Source: Aeromonas sp. RU39B (GTDB lineage Bacteria > Pseudomonadota > Gammaproteobacteria > Enterobacterales > Aeromonadaceae). From it: a stretch of 64,000 nucleotides of DNA. The notes under the pieces were generated by a model, which made no database searches, had not been told where the DNA came from, and saw nothing but the letters and a program-made list of their open reading frames with translations. Shown piece after piece: positions 30,850 to 40,359 of this stretch; the first letter of the stretch is position 1, and each line of letters begins with the position of its first letter. The DNA lies in assembly GCF_900156095.1 (NCBI RefSeq), contig NZ_FTMJ01000002.1:1-64000 (forward strand), written 5' to 3'. A program made the position numbers and the translations under genes.

Positions 30850-31386
30850 ATGTCTCATCCTCTTGATTCGATTCTGGGGCCGCAGGCCCCGTTTGCTGTC
30901 TCCCTGCTTGAGCAACTCTCGGCGTTGGGTATCGACACCGCTTATCCCATTGATCATCTCTGCTACCGCGCCGCCAGCAATGCTGAATATCTCGCACTGA
31001 AAACCGAGCTGGAGCGCGCTGGCACCTTGCTGGTGGAGGGGATGATTGGTGGCAGACCGATTGCGACTTATCGCTATCATCAGCCAGTCTGCACAGGAAA
31101 TACCCGTATTGCCTGTATCGAACTGGCTGCACCTAAAAAGGGCCGCAATCATCAATCGGGCCTTGAGCATATCGAAATGGTGGTGCCATCGCTGAGCGCA
31201 CTGGTGGCGGCGCATCCTGAACTTGCCTTCAAGACCGACAATCAATTTGACACGCGCAATCCGGATGTGGCGCTGATGCTCGATGGCGGGCAAGTGAAAT
31301 TTCACCTGCGCACCCTTGACGCAGTGATTGCCGAAGAGAAAGAGACCGGCGCCGTGACGCCGGTCCCCACCGATTACTGGGGGTGA
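30850..31386 (+). CDS. yecM: YecM family protein (VOC-like fold)
   Basis: A 178-residue member of the YecM family, whose E. coli structure resembles the vicinal oxygen chelate fold. Conserved segments are IDHLCYRAAS at residues 35-44, HQSGLEHIEMVVP near 102, and KTDNQFDTRNPDVALML. His and Glu positions in these segments would hold a metal. The function is unknown. It is tightly linked to the membrane-anchored gene upstream and converges with the ynfM-like gene, only three bases from its end. Confidence 0.88.
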   Translation: MSHPLDSILGPQAPFAVSLLEQLSALGIDTAYPIDHLCYRAASNAEYLALKTELERAGTLLVEGMIGGRPIATYRYHQPVCTGNTRIACIELAAPKKGRNHQSGLEHIEMVVPSLSALVAAHPELAFKTDNQFDTRNPDVALMLDGGQVKFHLRTLDAVIAEEKETGAVTPVPTDYWG

Positions 31387-31389
31387 GTG

Positions 31390-32601
31390 TCAACGCTGAC
31401 AGAGTCCTGGCTCAGGGCGCGTCTGCGCCTTGCGCTTACCCAGCCACACGCTGATCGCAGCAGTCAGCGCCAGCACCAGCAGCATGCCTCCCACCATTCC
31501 CGGCACTTGAGCGGCCTCCCAGAAGGGGTGCAGATAAATCCCACCTAGGCTCGCTCCAAGATAGTAGGCAATCAGATAGAGTGATGACGCCACGGCCCGG
31601 TGCCTCTGCACATGTTGGCCGACCCAGTGACTGGCACTGGCGTGGGTTAGGAAAAAGCCAAAGCTTGAGATCAGCAGGCCTCCCAACATTGCGCTGATAG
31701 ACCCCAGCAGTAACAACAACGCCCCGGCCATCATGATGACAATGCCGCAAGTCATGGCTTGAGCACTGCCTACACGCTGGCTGACTCTGCCGCTTAATGA
31801 CGAGGCCAGGGTACCCGGCAGATAGGTGAGAAACAGCAGCCCAAGCCATTGAGCCGGCAGGGAAAACGGTGCCTGGCTCAGTAGAAAGGTGAGATAGCTG
31901 TATTGGTTGAGAAACACCATGAAGTTAAGGCCGCCAATCAGATAGGCGCCAACCAGCAGTGGCTCTTTAAGGTGCATTGCCAAGGCGCGAAACAGCTCGC
32001 CGCGCCGTGGCTCACTGACCACAAACCCTTGCTGGGCCGGTAGCAACCAGGCCACCACCGGCAGCAGCAGTGCGCTGACCAGCGCAATGCCCCAAAACGC
32101 ATCCTGCCACTCCCCTTGCCAGCCGGCCAGGAGCCCGGCCACCACCCGACCGGCGATGCCACCCAGCGAGTTGGCCGCGATATAGATACCCACCGCACTG
32201 ACCATGGCTTTCTTGCTGAACTCTTCGCCCATATAGGCAATTGCGGTTGCAGGTAGACCCGCCAAGAAGATGCCTTGCACAAAGCGCAGGGCAAGCAAAG
32301 CATCAAAACTGCGGCACAGAGGAATCAGCGGCGAGATGGCAATGGCGCCGAGCAGTGCGCCCAGCATCACCTGACGGCGACCGACCTGGTCGGCAAGGCT
32401 TGCCGCCGGTAGCAGACCCACCGCCAATCCGGCGGTACAGGCAGACAGCGCCGCTGCGGCGCGCAGCGACGAGACCGAAAACGCCTCGGCTAGCAGAGGC
32501 AGCAGGGGGTGCGCCTGATAGAGATTGAGAAACACCAGAATTGAGCCGAGGCACAGGGCCAAGGTCGCCCGCCACCAGAGGCGGCTACCGCTATCGATCA
32601 T
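31390..32601 (-). CDS. ynfM: MFS transporter, YnfM-like
   Basis: Major facilitator protein of 403 residues with twelve predicted helices. The loop 2-3 motif is visible as SLADQVGRRQVMLG. Its partner divergent LysR gene repeats the ynfM/ynfL arrangement of E. coli. The family exports or takes up small compounds, but the substrate of YnfM is not firmly known (arabinose export has been proposed). It ends three bases from yecM on the opposite strand with no visible terminator. Confidence 0.85.
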   Translation of the reverse strand: MIDSGSRLWWRATLALCLGSILVFLNLYQAHPLLPLLAEAFSVSSLRAAAALSACTAGLAVGLLPAASLADQVGRRQVMLGALLGAIAISPLIPLCRSFDALLALRFVQGIFLAGLPATAIAYMGEEFSKKAMVSAVGIYIAANSLGGIAGRVVAGLLAGWQGEWQDAFWGIALVSALLLPVVAWLLPAQQGFVVSEPRRGELFRALAMHLKEPLLVGAYLIGGLNFMVFLNQYSYLTFLLSQAPFSLPAQWLGLLFLTYLPGTLASSLSGRVSQRVGSAQAMTCGIVIMMAGALLLLLGSISAMLGGLLISSFGFFLTHASASHWVGQHVQRHRAVASSLYLIAYYLGASLGGIYLHPFWEAAQVPGMVGGMLLVLALTAAISVWLGKRKAQTRPEPGLCQR

Positions 32602-32666
32602 AATTGCACTCCACTTGCATAACCACAGGGTAGAGCGCCTGTTTGCATAAGAATAGTATAGTTAAA

Positions 32667-32681
32667 TGATGGTTATCATCA
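32667..32681. promoter_or_regulatory. Perfect palindrome between ynfM and ynfL
   Basis: TGATG-N5-CATCA, 14 bases before the start of the LysR gene and close to its likely -10 (TATAGT). The spacing and position fit an LTTR operator used for autoregulation and for the divergent transporter gene. Inferred from symmetry. Confidence 0.45.
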
Positions 32682-32694
32682 CAGGAAGTGATAG

Positions 32695-33573
32695 ATGGAT
32701 TTGAAGCAGCTGAGTTATCTGGTGGCGGTTGCACAAACCGGCTCGTTTACCGCGGCCGCCGAGCGACATCATGTCGCCCAGTCGGCGGTCAGCATGGCGA
32801 TTGCCCGTCTCGAGCAGCGCCTCGAGCTCAAACTGTTCGAGCGACAAGATCGCAAAGTACGGATCACCGCTGAGGGGGAGGTACTGCTGGCCCATGCGCG
32901 CCGTCTGCTGCAGCAATCCGAGCGTGCCGAGCGGGAGATGGAAGAGCTTAAAAGTCTGGTGAGTGGTGAGGTGCGCATCGGCATCCCGTTCATGATGGGC
33001 TCATACTTTTTTCCACCGATCCTGATGGCATTCAAGCACCGCTATCCGGGATTGCGTATTGCCGTGGAGGAGGCGGGGACGCGCGAGCTGCTATCACGCA
33101 TGTCAGATGGTGTGCTCGATCTGGCTATCCTGATAGCCTCTGATTTGCCCGAGCAGGTGACCGGTCAGCGGTTGGTCCGTGAAGAGATGGTGGCGGTGGT
33201 GGGGGATGAGCACCCCTGGCAGGGGCGAGCGAGCATTTCACTGACGGAATTTTTTACCGAGGAGCTGGCGCTGTTTCGGCGCGGTTTTTATCACCGCGAG
33301 CACATGGAGTTGTTGGCGGCCCAAGCCGGTATGACGCCCAACATTGCCTTTGAGAGCAATTTGATCCCTCTGCTCAAGGCGGTGGTGCGTCAGGGCTTTG
33401 GGGTGACTACCTTGCTGCGCATGGCCATTGAGGAGGACAGGGATCTGTTTGCCGTGCCGTTTACGCCACCCATTTATCTCGATCTTTGCATTGCCTGGCG
33501 TAAGGAAGATCCCTTGTCGCGGGCCAATCGTACCTTGCGCGATTTTTTGCTGGAGCAGTGCTGCCCGCCATAA
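32695..33573 (+). CDS. ynfL: LysR-family regulator, YnfL-like
   Basis: A 292-residue LysR protein with the standard N-terminal winged helix (MDLKQLSYLVAVAQTGSFTAAAERHHVAQSAVS pattern, positions 1-33) and a CbnR/CysB-type sensing domain. Divergent placement with the MFS gene suggests it controls that gene, as is thought for E. coli YnfL/YnfM. The inducer is unknown. The start follows AGGAAGTGATAG. A perfect palindrome just upstream may be its operator. The only notable feature at the end is a short Cys-Cys-Pro-Pro tail. Confidence 0.88.
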   Translation: MDLKQLSYLVAVAQTGSFTAAAERHHVAQSAVSMAIARLEQRLELKLFERQDRKVRITAEGEVLLAHARRLLQQSERAEREMEELKSLVSGEVRIGIPFMMGSYFFPPILMAFKHRYPGLRIAVEEAGTRELLSRMSDGVLDLAILIASDLPEQVTGQRLVREEMVAVVGDEHPWQGRASISLTEFFTEELALFRRGFYHREHMELLAAQAGMTPNIAFESNLIPLLKAVVRQGFGVTTLLRMAIEEDRDLFAVPFTPPIYLDLCIAWRKEDPLSRANRTLRDFLLEQCCPP

Positions 33574-33577
33574 ACAA

Positions 33578-33602
33578 CAAGCCCTTCACGAGGAAGGGCT
33601 TG
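33578..33602 (-). terminator. Terminator after ribA
   Basis: Stem CAAGCCCTTC/GAAGGGCTTG. On the minus strand it is followed by TTGTTTA. It lies just after the ynfL and ribA stop codons and may serve both. Confidence 0.75.
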
Positions 33603-33606
33603 CGGG

Positions 33607-34200
33607 TCACTCTTTAAGCAAATGGTCGAGTTTGCTTGCCTTGGTGGAGAGATAGAACTCGTTGAAGGGGTTGCGACCCTCTTGCAGGGGCACCCGCTCG
33701 GCCACCGGAATACCGAAGGACTCCATGGCTTTGAGCTTGCGCGGGTTGTTGGTCATCAGCTTGATCTGCTTGACTCCCAGCAACTTGAGCATATCGGCAC
33801 AGATGGTGTAATCACGCATGTCGGCAGCAAAACCGAGTGCCACGTTGGCTTCCACGGTATCAGCGCCCTGATCTTGCAGGTGATAGGCGCGGATCTTGTT
33901 AAGCAGACCGATGCCACGACCTTCCTGGCGGACGTAGAGCAAAACGCCACGGCCTGCCTTGGCGATATTCTGCAGGGCGGCCTGCAGTTGGAAACCACAA
34001 TCACAGCGCAGGCTGAACAGGGCATCGCCAGTCAGACACTCAGAGTGAATACGACCGAGCACCGGCTCATCGCCCGTGATATCGCCCATTACCAGGGCGA
34101 CATGATCCTTGCCGGTTCCTGCCTCCTGAAAACCGACCATGGTAAAGGTTCCCCAGGGGGTGGGAAGTTTGGATTGCGCTACCAGCGTCACACTGCTCAC
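33607..34200 (-). CDS. ribA: GTP cyclohydrolase II
   Basis: First enzyme of riboflavin synthesis; it opens GTP to a diaminopyrimidine with release of formate and pyrophosphate. The 197-residue protein is a free-standing RibA without a RibB half. The zinc cysteines are in [21 protein letters not shown], and the GTP-binding [16 protein letters not shown] and [10 protein letters not shown] are conserved. The GTG at 34200 has GGAG at proper spacing and fits the E. coli length; the frame is open to 34272. It stands alone, so no FMN riboswitch or rib operon is seen here. Confidence 0.96.
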   Translation of the reverse strand: MSSVTLVAQSKLPTPWGTFTMVGFQEAGTGKDHVALVMGDITGDEPVLGRIHSECLTGDALFSLRCDCGFQLQAALQNIAKAGRGVLLYVRQEGRGIGLLNKIRAYHLQDQGADTVEANVALGFAADMRDYTICADMLKLLGVKQIKLMTNNPRKLKAMESFGIPVAERVPLQEGRNPFNEFYLSTKASKLDHLLKE

Positions 34201-34434
34201 AGGTGGCTCCTTACTGCTGCCAGTTCGTTGAGGTGGGACAGTGTAGCGCGCTCGCAACAGGCTAGCCACCACAACAAGTCCATGAAATAAACCCGGTTTT
34301 TTCCTTACTTATGAGTAATTTTTCAGCACTTGCTCGTGCCACTGCACTTTCCTGCTCACCTGCCTGCGGGAGTTTCGATATAATTGCGCCCCGTTGAACG
34401 CCACAGCCCGCACCGGCACTTTTGAGGAGGATGT

Positions 34435-35127
34435 ATGCTTAACCAGGCTCCCGTGATGACCATAGACGGCCCCAGTGGGGCAGGCAAGGGAACCCTTTGC
34501 CAAGTGCTCGCCGAGCGTCTTGGCTGGCATCTTCTCGACTCCGGTGCCATTTACCGCGTGTTGGCGCTGGCCGCGTTGCACCATGATGTCGAGCTCGATT
34601 CGGAAGAGTCCTTGGTGCCGCTCGCCGCTCATCTGGATATCCAGTTTGTGGTGGAAGAGGGGCAGGTTCGTGCCGTACTGGAAGGGGAAGATGTGTCCCG
34701 CGCCATTCGCACCGAAGAAGTGGGCAATGCCGCGAGTAAAGTAGCTGCATTTCCGCGGGTGCGTGAGGCGCTGCTGCGTCGTCAGCGGGCGTTTCGTAAA
34801 AGCCCCGGACTCATCGCTGACGGACGCGATATGGGAACAGTGGTGTTTCCCGACGCAGAGGTCAAAATTTTCCTCGATGCGAGTGCCGAGGAGCGTGCCA
34901 GACGGCGCTATAAGCAGTTGCAAGACAAGGGTTTTGATGTTAGTTTTGAGCGTCTTTTAACCGAGATCCAGGAACGTGATGATCGTGACCGCAACCGTGC
35001 GGTGGCGCCGTTACGTCCGGCACAGGATGCGCTGGTGGTCGATTCGACTAGCATGACCATTGATGAGGTGGTCGAGCACGTCCTGTCTTATGCTATCAAC
35101 AAACTAGGTGATGCCAGCTCGCGCTGA
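34435..35127 (+). CDS. cmk: Cytidylate kinase
   Basis: Phosphorylates CMP and dCMP with ATP in pyrimidine salvage. The 230-residue protein has the P-loop GPSGAGKGT at residues 12-20, LLDSGAIYR and the [19 protein letters not shown] segment for CMP recognition, and [10 protein letters not shown] in the lid region. The start follows GAGGAGG. It sits directly upstream of rpsA, as in E. coli, 96 bases from the rpsA start, and the two are probably at least partly cotranscribed. Confidence 0.97.
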   Translation: MLNQAPVMTIDGPSGAGKGTLCQVLAERLGWHLLDSGAIYRVLALAALHHDVELDSEESLVPLAAHLDIQFVVEEGQVRAVLEGEDVSRAIRTEEVGNAASKVAAFPRVREALLRRQRAFRKSPGLIADGRDMGTVVFPDAEVKIFLDASAEERARRRYKQLQDKGFDVSFERLLTEIQERDDRDRNRAVAPLRPAQDALVVDSTSMTIDEVVEHVLSYAINKLGDASSR

Positions 35128-35223
35128 CATCGGTTGTCTGCTCCAAGGATTGGAACAGATTGGTAAAAACAGCCCCGCTTGTGCCGGAATGCCAAGTGGA
35201 TGTTTATATTTGTGACATTAACA

Positions 35224-36897
35224 ATGACTGAATCTTTTGCTCAACTCTTCGAAGAGTCCCTGAAAGCCGTTGAAACCCGTCAGGGCTCCATCGTTAAGGG
35301 TACTGTAGTAGCCATCGAGAACGGTTTCGTTCTGGTTGACGCTGGTCTGAAATCCGAATCTGCCATCCCGGCAGAAGAGTTCAAGAACGCCATGGGCGAG
35401 CTGGAAATCAACGTGGGTGACCTCGTTGACGTAGCTCTTGACTCTATCGAAGATGGCTTCGGCGAAACCAAGCTGTCCCGTGAAAAAGCCAAGCGCCACG
35501 AAGCCTGGCTGCAGCTGGAGAAGGCCTACGAAGAGCAGGCTACCGTTATCGGTGTCATCAACGGCAAGGTCAAGGGTGGTTTCACCGTTGAACTGAACGG
35601 CATCCGTGCCTTCCTGCCGGGTTCCCTGGTTGACGTGCGTCCGATCCGTGACACCGCCCACCTGGAAAACAAAGAGCTGGAATTCAAGGTCATCAAGCTC
35701 GACCAGAAGCGCAACAACGTTGTTGTTTCCCGTCGTGCCGTGATCGAAACCGAAAACACCTCTGAGCGCGAAAGCCTGCTGGCCAACCTGCAAGAAGGCC
35801 AGGAAGTCAAGGGTATCGTTAAGAACCTGACCGACTACGGCGCATTCGTGGATCTGGGTGGTGTTGACGGTCTGCTGCACATCACCGACATGGCTTGGAA
35901 GCGCGTTAAGCATCCGTCCGAGATCGTGAACGTTGGCGACGAAATCACCGTTAAGGTTCTGAAGTTCGACCGCGAGCGTACCCGTGTATCCCTGGGCCTG
36001 AAGCAACTGGGTGAAGATCCGTGGGTTGCTATCGCCAAGCGTTACCCGGAAAGCACCCGCCTGACCGGCCGCGTGACCAACCTGACCGACTACGGCTGCT
36101 TCGTTGAAATCGAAGAAGGCGTTGAAGGCCTGGTACACGTTTCCGAAATGGACTGGACCAACAAGAACATCCACCCGTCCAAGGTTGTTAACGTTGGTGA
36201 CGTGGTTGAAGTTATGGTTCTGGACATCGACGAAGAGCGTCGTCGTATCTCCCTGGGTCTGAAGCAGTGCAAGTCCAACCCGTGGCAGCAATTCGCTGAA
36301 ACCCACGCTAAGGGCGATCGCGTTTCCGGTAAGATCAAGTCCATCACTGACTTCGGTATCTTCATCGGTCTGGACGGCGGTATCGACGGTCTGGTTCACC
36401 TGTCTGACATCTCCTGGAACAACCAAGGCGACGAAGCTGTTCGCGAGTTCAAGAAGGGTGACGAGATCGAAGCCGTTGTTCTGCAAGTTGATCCGGAGCG
36501 CGAGCGCATCTCCCTGGGCGTGAAGCAAATCGAAGAAGACCCGTTCAACAAGTACCTGTCTGACAACAAGAAAGGTGCTATCGTGAAGGGTAAGGTTACC
36601 GAAGTTGATGCCAAGGGCGCAGTGATCGAGCTGGCCGATGGCGTTGAAGGTTACCTGCGTGCTTCCGATGCTTCCCGTGACCGCGTCGAAGACGCTACCC
36701 TGGTTCTGGCCGTGGGTGACGAAGTCGAAGCCAAGTTCATGGGCGTTGATCGCAAGAACCGCACTGTCAGCCTGTCCGTTCGTGCTAAGGACGAAGCTGA
36801 AGAGCGTGTTGCCATCGACAACCTGAACCAGCAACAAGATGATGCCGTGTTCAGCAACGCAATGGCCGAGGCTTTCAAAGCCGCCAAGGGTGAATAA
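35224..36897 (+). CDS. rpsA: 30S ribosomal protein S1
   Basis: RNA-binding ribosomal protein required for initiation on most mRNAs. The 557-residue protein has six S1 (OB-fold) repeats, seen as recurring G-x-V-x-N-x-TDYGxFV and LGLKQ blocks about 87 residues apart. Its codon use is clearly that of a highly expressed gene (CTG, CGT, AAC, GTT dominate), unlike its neighbours. No Shine-Dalgarno precedes the ATG at 35224; E. coli rpsA also lacks one and is autoregulated through leader structure. Strong terminator after the stop. Confidence 0.98.
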   Translation: MTESFAQLFEESLKAVETRQGSIVKGTVVAIENGFVLVDAGLKSESAIPAEEFKNAMGELEINVGDLVDVALDSIEDGFGETKLSREKAKRHEAWLQLEKAYEEQATVIGVINGKVKGGFTVELNGIRAFLPGSLVDVRPIRDTAHLENKELEFKVIKLDQKRNNVVVSRRAVIETENTSERESLLANLQEGQEVKGIVKNLTDYGAFVDLGGVDGLLHITDMAWKRVKHPSEIVNVGDEITVKVLKFDRERTRVSLGLKQLGEDPWVAIAKRYPESTRLTGRVTNLTDYGCFVEIEEGVEGLVHVSEMDWTNKNIHPSKVVNVGDVVEVMVLDIDEERRRISLGLKQCKSNPWQQFAETHAKGDRVSGKIKSITDFGIFIGLDGGIDGLVHLSDISWNNQGDEAVREFKKGDEIEAVVLQVDPERERISLGVKQIEEDPFNKYLSDNKKGAIVKGKVTEVDAKGAVIELADGVEGYLRASDASRDRVEDATLVLAVGDEVEAKFMGVDRKNRTVSLSVRAKDEAEERVAIDNLNQQQDDAVFSNAMAEAFKAAKGE

Positions 36898-36911
36898 TCC
36901 TTGAAGCCATG

Positions 36912-36938
36912 AAAGGGCGGCGCTCTGCCGCCCTTTTT
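36912..36938 (+). terminator. Terminator after rpsA
   Basis: Stem AAGGGCGGC/GCCGCCCTT with a five-base loop, followed by five T. Confidence 0.9.
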
Positions 36939-36984
36939 CTTCTTGGCATCTGTTTTAAGCATGTGATTGTAAGGAGAGGTAATG

Positions 36985-37269
36985 ATGACTAAATCAGATC
37001 TCATCGAACTGCTGGCGGCCAACCGCATGCACATGCCGGCCAAGGACGTCGAAGCTGCTGTGAAAGAGATCCTGGAACAGATGGCGACCACTCTGCAGGA
37101 GGGGGACCGCATCGAAATCCGTGGTTTTGGCAGTTTTTCCCTGCATTACCGTGCGCCGCGCGTCGGTCGTAATCCCAAGACCGGTGACAAGGTTGAACTG
37201 ACGGGCAAGTATGTGCCGCATTTCAAACCGGGCAAAGAGCTGCGCGAACGGGTCAATATCGACGAATGA
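36985..37269 (+). CDS. ihfB: Integration host factor beta subunit
   Basis: DNA-bending protein that acts as a heterodimer with IhfA in recombination, replication and transcription. The 94-residue protein ([12 protein letters not shown]) has the HU/IHF core [28 protein letters not shown], in which the Pro of RNPKTG intercalates into DNA, and ends in [12 protein letters not shown]. An AAGGAGAGG site precedes two ATGs at 36982 and 36985; the second fits the family. It follows rpsA, as in E. coli. Confidence 0.97.
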   Translation: MTKSDLIELLAANRMHMPAKDVEAAVKEILEQMATTLQEGDRIEIRGFGSFSLHYRAPRVGRNPKTGDKVELTGKYVPHFKPGKELRERVNIDE

Positions 37270-37288
37270 GAATCAGTGTTGCAGAAAC

Positions 37289-37312
37289 GGCATACCCAGG
37301 TATGCCTTTTTT
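37289..37312 (+). terminator. Terminator after ihfB
   Basis: Stem GGCATACC/GGTATGCC followed by six T. Confidence 0.9.
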
Positions 37313-37438
37313 GTCTCTGCCTGCTGTAATTTTGTCCCATCACGACGTTATCCCGGCATCTAAGCGGCTTTCTCTCTAGAGTCCGCTCCCTTTTTTGGCG
37401 ATAATCAGCGGGTTAACCGCATGCAATGGGGAATACCT

Positions 37439-37726
37439 ATGAAACGGATTGTGGCCCTGCTGGTACTGGTCTTGGTGTTTGTTGCTGCCCTGGCGCTGGG
37501 CTCGCAAAATGGCCAACTGGTACAGTTCAATTATCTGGTCGCCCAAGGCGAGTTTTCCCTGGCCGCTCTGCTCGGTCTGTTCTTCGCGGTCGGTTTCGTG
37601 GTCGGCTGGGCTGTGTTTGCCCTGCTGCTGCTGCGTCTGAAGTTACAAAACCGCGCCCTCAATCGCAGCGTGCGTCGTCAATCCCGCGAGCTTGATACCT
37701 TGCGCAGTGGTACCAGCGGAGAATAA
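37439..37726 (+). CDS. lapA: Lipopolysaccharide assembly protein A
   Basis: Small inner-membrane protein of 95 residues (E. coli YciS) with two membrane helices at about 4-21 and 41-66 and a basic cytoplasmic tail (RNRALNRSVRRQSREL region). It works with LapB in the control of LPS synthesis. The ATG at 37439 lies in GGGGAATACCTATG, so a GGGGA site is available; the frame opens six codons earlier. lapB starts ten bases after its stop, the same order as in E. coli. Confidence 0.94.
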   Translation: MKRIVALLVLVLVFVAALALGSQNGQLVQFNYLVAQGEFSLAALLGLFFAVGFVVGWAVFALLLLRLKLQNRALNRSVRRQSRELDTLRSGTSGE

Positions 37727-37735
37727 CGCAGCCAC

Positions 37736-38902
37736 ATGCTAGAACTTCTCTTCCTGCTGCTGCCCATCGCTGCCGGTTATGGCTGGTACATGGGGCGCAG
37801 GAGTGTTCGTCAGGACACCCAGAAGCAGAGTAACGAGTTCTCCCGCCAGTACGTGGCGGGTTTGAATTATCTGTTGTCGGATCAATCCGACAAAGCGGTC
37901 GACCTCTTTATCCAGCTGCTCGAGGTCGACAGCGAAACCATCGAAACCCACCTCTCTCTTGGCAACCTGTTTCGTCAGCGCGGCGAAGTGGACCGAGCCA
38001 TCAAGTTGCACCAAAACCTCATCACCCAGCAGCTCACCATTGAGCAGCGCCAGCTCGCGCTGCAAGAGCTGGCGCGCGATTTTCTGGCGGCAGGTCTGCT
38101 CGATCGCGCCGAAAAGCTCTGGCTTGAGCTGACTGAAGACAGTGATTTTGAAGAGACGGCGCTTGGCCAGTTGCAACTTATCTATCAGCAACTGCGTGAT
38201 TGGGACAAAGCCATCGCCATGGCCGAGCGACTGCAACGCTTTGTTGGTAAGAAGCTTGCGCCCACGATTGCCCATTATCACTGCGAGTTGGCTGATATTG
38301 CCCAGCGGGAAGGGGAGCGCAAGCAAGCCAATGCCCGTTACCGCAAGGCCCTGTCGGTGGACCCTGGCTGCGTGCGCGCCTCCATAGGGCTGGGTTGGCT
38401 GGCGATTGCCGAAGGGGAGCACCGCCAGGCCGCGCGCGAATTTGAGCGGGTGCTGACACAGGATATCGACTTTGCCAGCGAGGTGCTGATGCCCCTGTGC
38501 GAGAGTCTGGAGAAAGGCGGTGAGAGCGAGCGCATTGCGCCACTGCTGACCGATGCGCAGGAAAAACGGGCCGGGTTTTCGGTGACCATGCGTTTGGCTG
38601 ACTCGCTGGAGCGCAGTGAAGGGCCGCAAGCCGCCTCAAATCTGGTGTTGCGTCAGCTTAAACGCAACCCTTCCATGCGCGGATTTCATCATCTGGTTGG
38701 CCTGCAACTGCGGGCAGCCCAAGAGGGGCAGGGACGCGAAAGTCTGGCGATGTTGCAAGAGCTGGTTGGCGAGCAGCTCAAGCTCAAAGCGTCGCACCAG
38801 TGCCGCCAATGTGGTTTTGCCAGCCACTCTTTGTTCTGGCAATGCCCCTCCTGTCGCCAGTGGGGCACCATCAAGCCGGTCCGGGGTCTGGACGGCGAAT
38901 AA
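37736..38902 (+). CDS. lapB: Lipopolysaccharide assembly protein B
   Basis: Inner-membrane-anchored TPR protein of 388 residues (E. coli YciM) that presents LpxC to FtsH for degradation and so sets LPS synthesis. One N-terminal helix (residues 2-18) is followed by about nine TPR repeats and a C-terminal rubredoxin-like metal domain with two CxxC knuckles (CRQCGFAS and CPSCRQWG). Both knuckles are intact. It is cotranscribed with lapA; pyrF follows after 24 bases. Confidence 0.96.
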   Translation: MLELLFLLLPIAAGYGWYMGRRSVRQDTQKQSNEFSRQYVAGLNYLLSDQSDKAVDLFIQLLEVDSETIETHLSLGNLFRQRGEVDRAIKLHQNLITQQLTIEQRQLALQELARDFLAAGLLDRAEKLWLELTEDSDFEETALGQLQLIYQQLRDWDKAIAMAERLQRFVGKKLAPTIAHYHCELADIAQREGERKQANARYRKALSVDPGCVRASIGLGWLAIAEGEHRQAAREFERVLTQDIDFASEVLMPLCESLEKGGESERIAPLLTDAQEKRAGFSVTMRLADSLERSEGPQAASNLVLRQLKRNPSMRGFHHLVGLQLRAAQEGQGRESLAMLQELVGEQLKLKASHQCRQCGFASHSLFWQCPSCRQWGTIKPVRGLDGE

Positions 38903-38926
38903 CGTCAAACGGGAGAGACACACACC

Positions 38927-39637
38927 ATGACCGATCCGAAAGTAGTTGTAGCGCTCGATTTTGCGCGTGAGGAAGAGGCCCTGGCCCTGGTGGCACAACT
39001 CTCGCCGACCGAATGCCGCCTGAAAGTGGGTAAAGAGATGTTTACCCTGTTTGGCCCCCAGTTTGTTCGTCAGCTGGTTGGCCAGGGCTTTGAGGTGTTT
39101 CTGGATCTGAAATTCCACGATATTCCCAATACGGTGGCGAAGGCCGTCGCAGCCAGTGCCGAGCTTGGCGTCTGGATGGTCAATGTCCACGCCAGCGGTG
39201 GCCGGCGCATGATGGAGGCGGCCAAGGCGGCGCTGGCGCCCTATGGCGATAAAGCGCCGTTGCTGATTGCCGTGACCGTATTGACCTCCATGGAGCAAAG
39301 CGATCTGGCCGAGCTGGGGGTGACCTTAAGTCCGGCCGAGCAGGTGCTGCGGCTGGCACGCCTGACCAAACAGTCGGGTCTCGATGGGGTTGTCTGCTCG
39401 GCGCAGGAGGCCGAACTGCTCAAGCGCGAACTGGGCGATGAGTTTGTGCTGGTCACGCCGGGGATCCGCCCAAGCGGCAGCGCTCAGGGTGATCAGCGCC
39501 GCATCATGACGCCCGCTGAGGCAGTGACGGCGGGCGCCGATTATCTGGTAGTGGGGCGTCCCATTACACAATCGGGCGAACCCGCTGCGGTGCTGGCTGC
39601 CATCAATCATGAACTGGCAGGTGCTGCTGCGCACTGA
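38927..39637 (+). CDS. pyrF: Orotidine 5'-phosphate decarboxylase
   Basis: Final enzyme of UMP synthesis. The 236-residue TIM-barrel protein has the signature [14 protein letters not shown] near residue 64, with the catalytic Lys and Asp, and the phosphate-binding [16 protein letters not shown] at the end. The start [10 protein letters not shown] corresponds to the conserved first strand. It lies just downstream of lapB, as in E. coli, and probably ends that operon. Confidence 0.97.
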   Translation: MTDPKVVVALDFAREEEALALVAQLSPTECRLKVGKEMFTLFGPQFVRQLVGQGFEVFLDLKFHDIPNTVAKAVAASAELGVWMVNVHASGGRRMMEAAKAALAPYGDKAPLLIAVTVLTSMEQSDLAELGVTLSPAEQVLRLARLTKQSGLDGVVCSAQEAELLKRELGDEFVLVTPGIRPSGSAQGDQRRIMTPAEAVTAGADYLVVGRPITQSGEPAAVLAAINHELAGAAAH

Positions 39638-39730
39638 TGCCGCGAGCGTTGGCGTGGGCGCGACATCTTGTTATGATGCGCGCCCTGTCATGATGCCCCG
39701 ACCGGTATCATTACCCGTCGTGAGGAGCCT

Positions 39731-40336
39731 GTGAGTCAGCCAACCCGTTCCCTTCGTTCAGCGCGTTATTGCCCCTCCTGCGGTCGGGCGCTGCGTGCGT
39801 GTCTGTGCGAAGCGCTGGTAAAGCTTGAGAACCGCACCCCCTTGCTGGTGTTGCAGCACCCTAACGAGCAGCATCATCCCAAGGGCACCGCGCATCTGCT
39901 GACCGGTAGTTTGCAGCGCGCCGCGCTGCGAGTAGGAAGCAACTGGCAAGACGATGCCGACGTGGCTGAATTTGTACGAACGCCCCATTGCTATCTTTTG
40001 TGGCCGGGGGAGGACGCCGTGCCTTTGGCATCGTTGCCAGCTAATGCGCAAAGCCGCTTTGTCCTGCTCGATGGCACGTGGCGAAAATGCTATCGCATGC
40101 TGATGGAAAACCCGTTGCTGGCAGCATTACCGCGGGTCGCGCTCACGGCGCAGCAGGGGCACTATCATATACGCAAGGCGCCGTTTGCCGGCGCCTTGTC
40201 AACGCTCGAGGCAGGTTACCACCTGCTGTGTGAGTGGGAAAGCGAGCCAGCACGTTACCAGCCACTGTGGACGCTGTTTGAACGTTTCAATCAGCAGTGG
40301 CAGTCGTTTTGTCGCGGTGATATCGCCCATCCCTAA
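39731..40336 (+). CDS. DTW-domain tRNA-uridine aminocarboxypropyltransferase
   Basis: A 201-residue protein with the DTW-type signature [12 protein letters not shown] near residue 115 and an N-terminal zinc-like cluster [13 protein letters not shown] (residues 15-27). This family (TapT/TuaA, DTWD1/2) adds a 3-amino-3-carboxypropyl group from SAM to uridine in tRNA. The protein belongs to a shorter subgroup than E. coli TapT, so the modified position is uncertain. GTG start after GAGGAG. It lies 23 bases before queC, suggesting a tRNA-modification operon. Confidence 0.82.
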   Translation: MSQPTRSLRSARYCPSCGRALRACLCEALVKLENRTPLLVLQHPNEQHHPKGTAHLLTGSLQRAALRVGSNWQDDADVAEFVRTPHCYLLWPGEDAVPLASLPANAQSRFVLLDGTWRKCYRMLMENPLLAALPRVALTAQQGHYHIRKAPFAGALSTLEAGYHLLCEWESEPARYQPLWTLFERFNQQWQSFCRGDIAHP

Positions 40337-40359
40337 TCCGATTCAAGAGGAGCAACACC

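Noticed and set aside
35218..36837. A 539-codon open frame antisense to rpsA
   Set aside because: It mirrors the strongly biased codons of rpsA, has no family features or ribosome site, and repeats with the S1 repeats.
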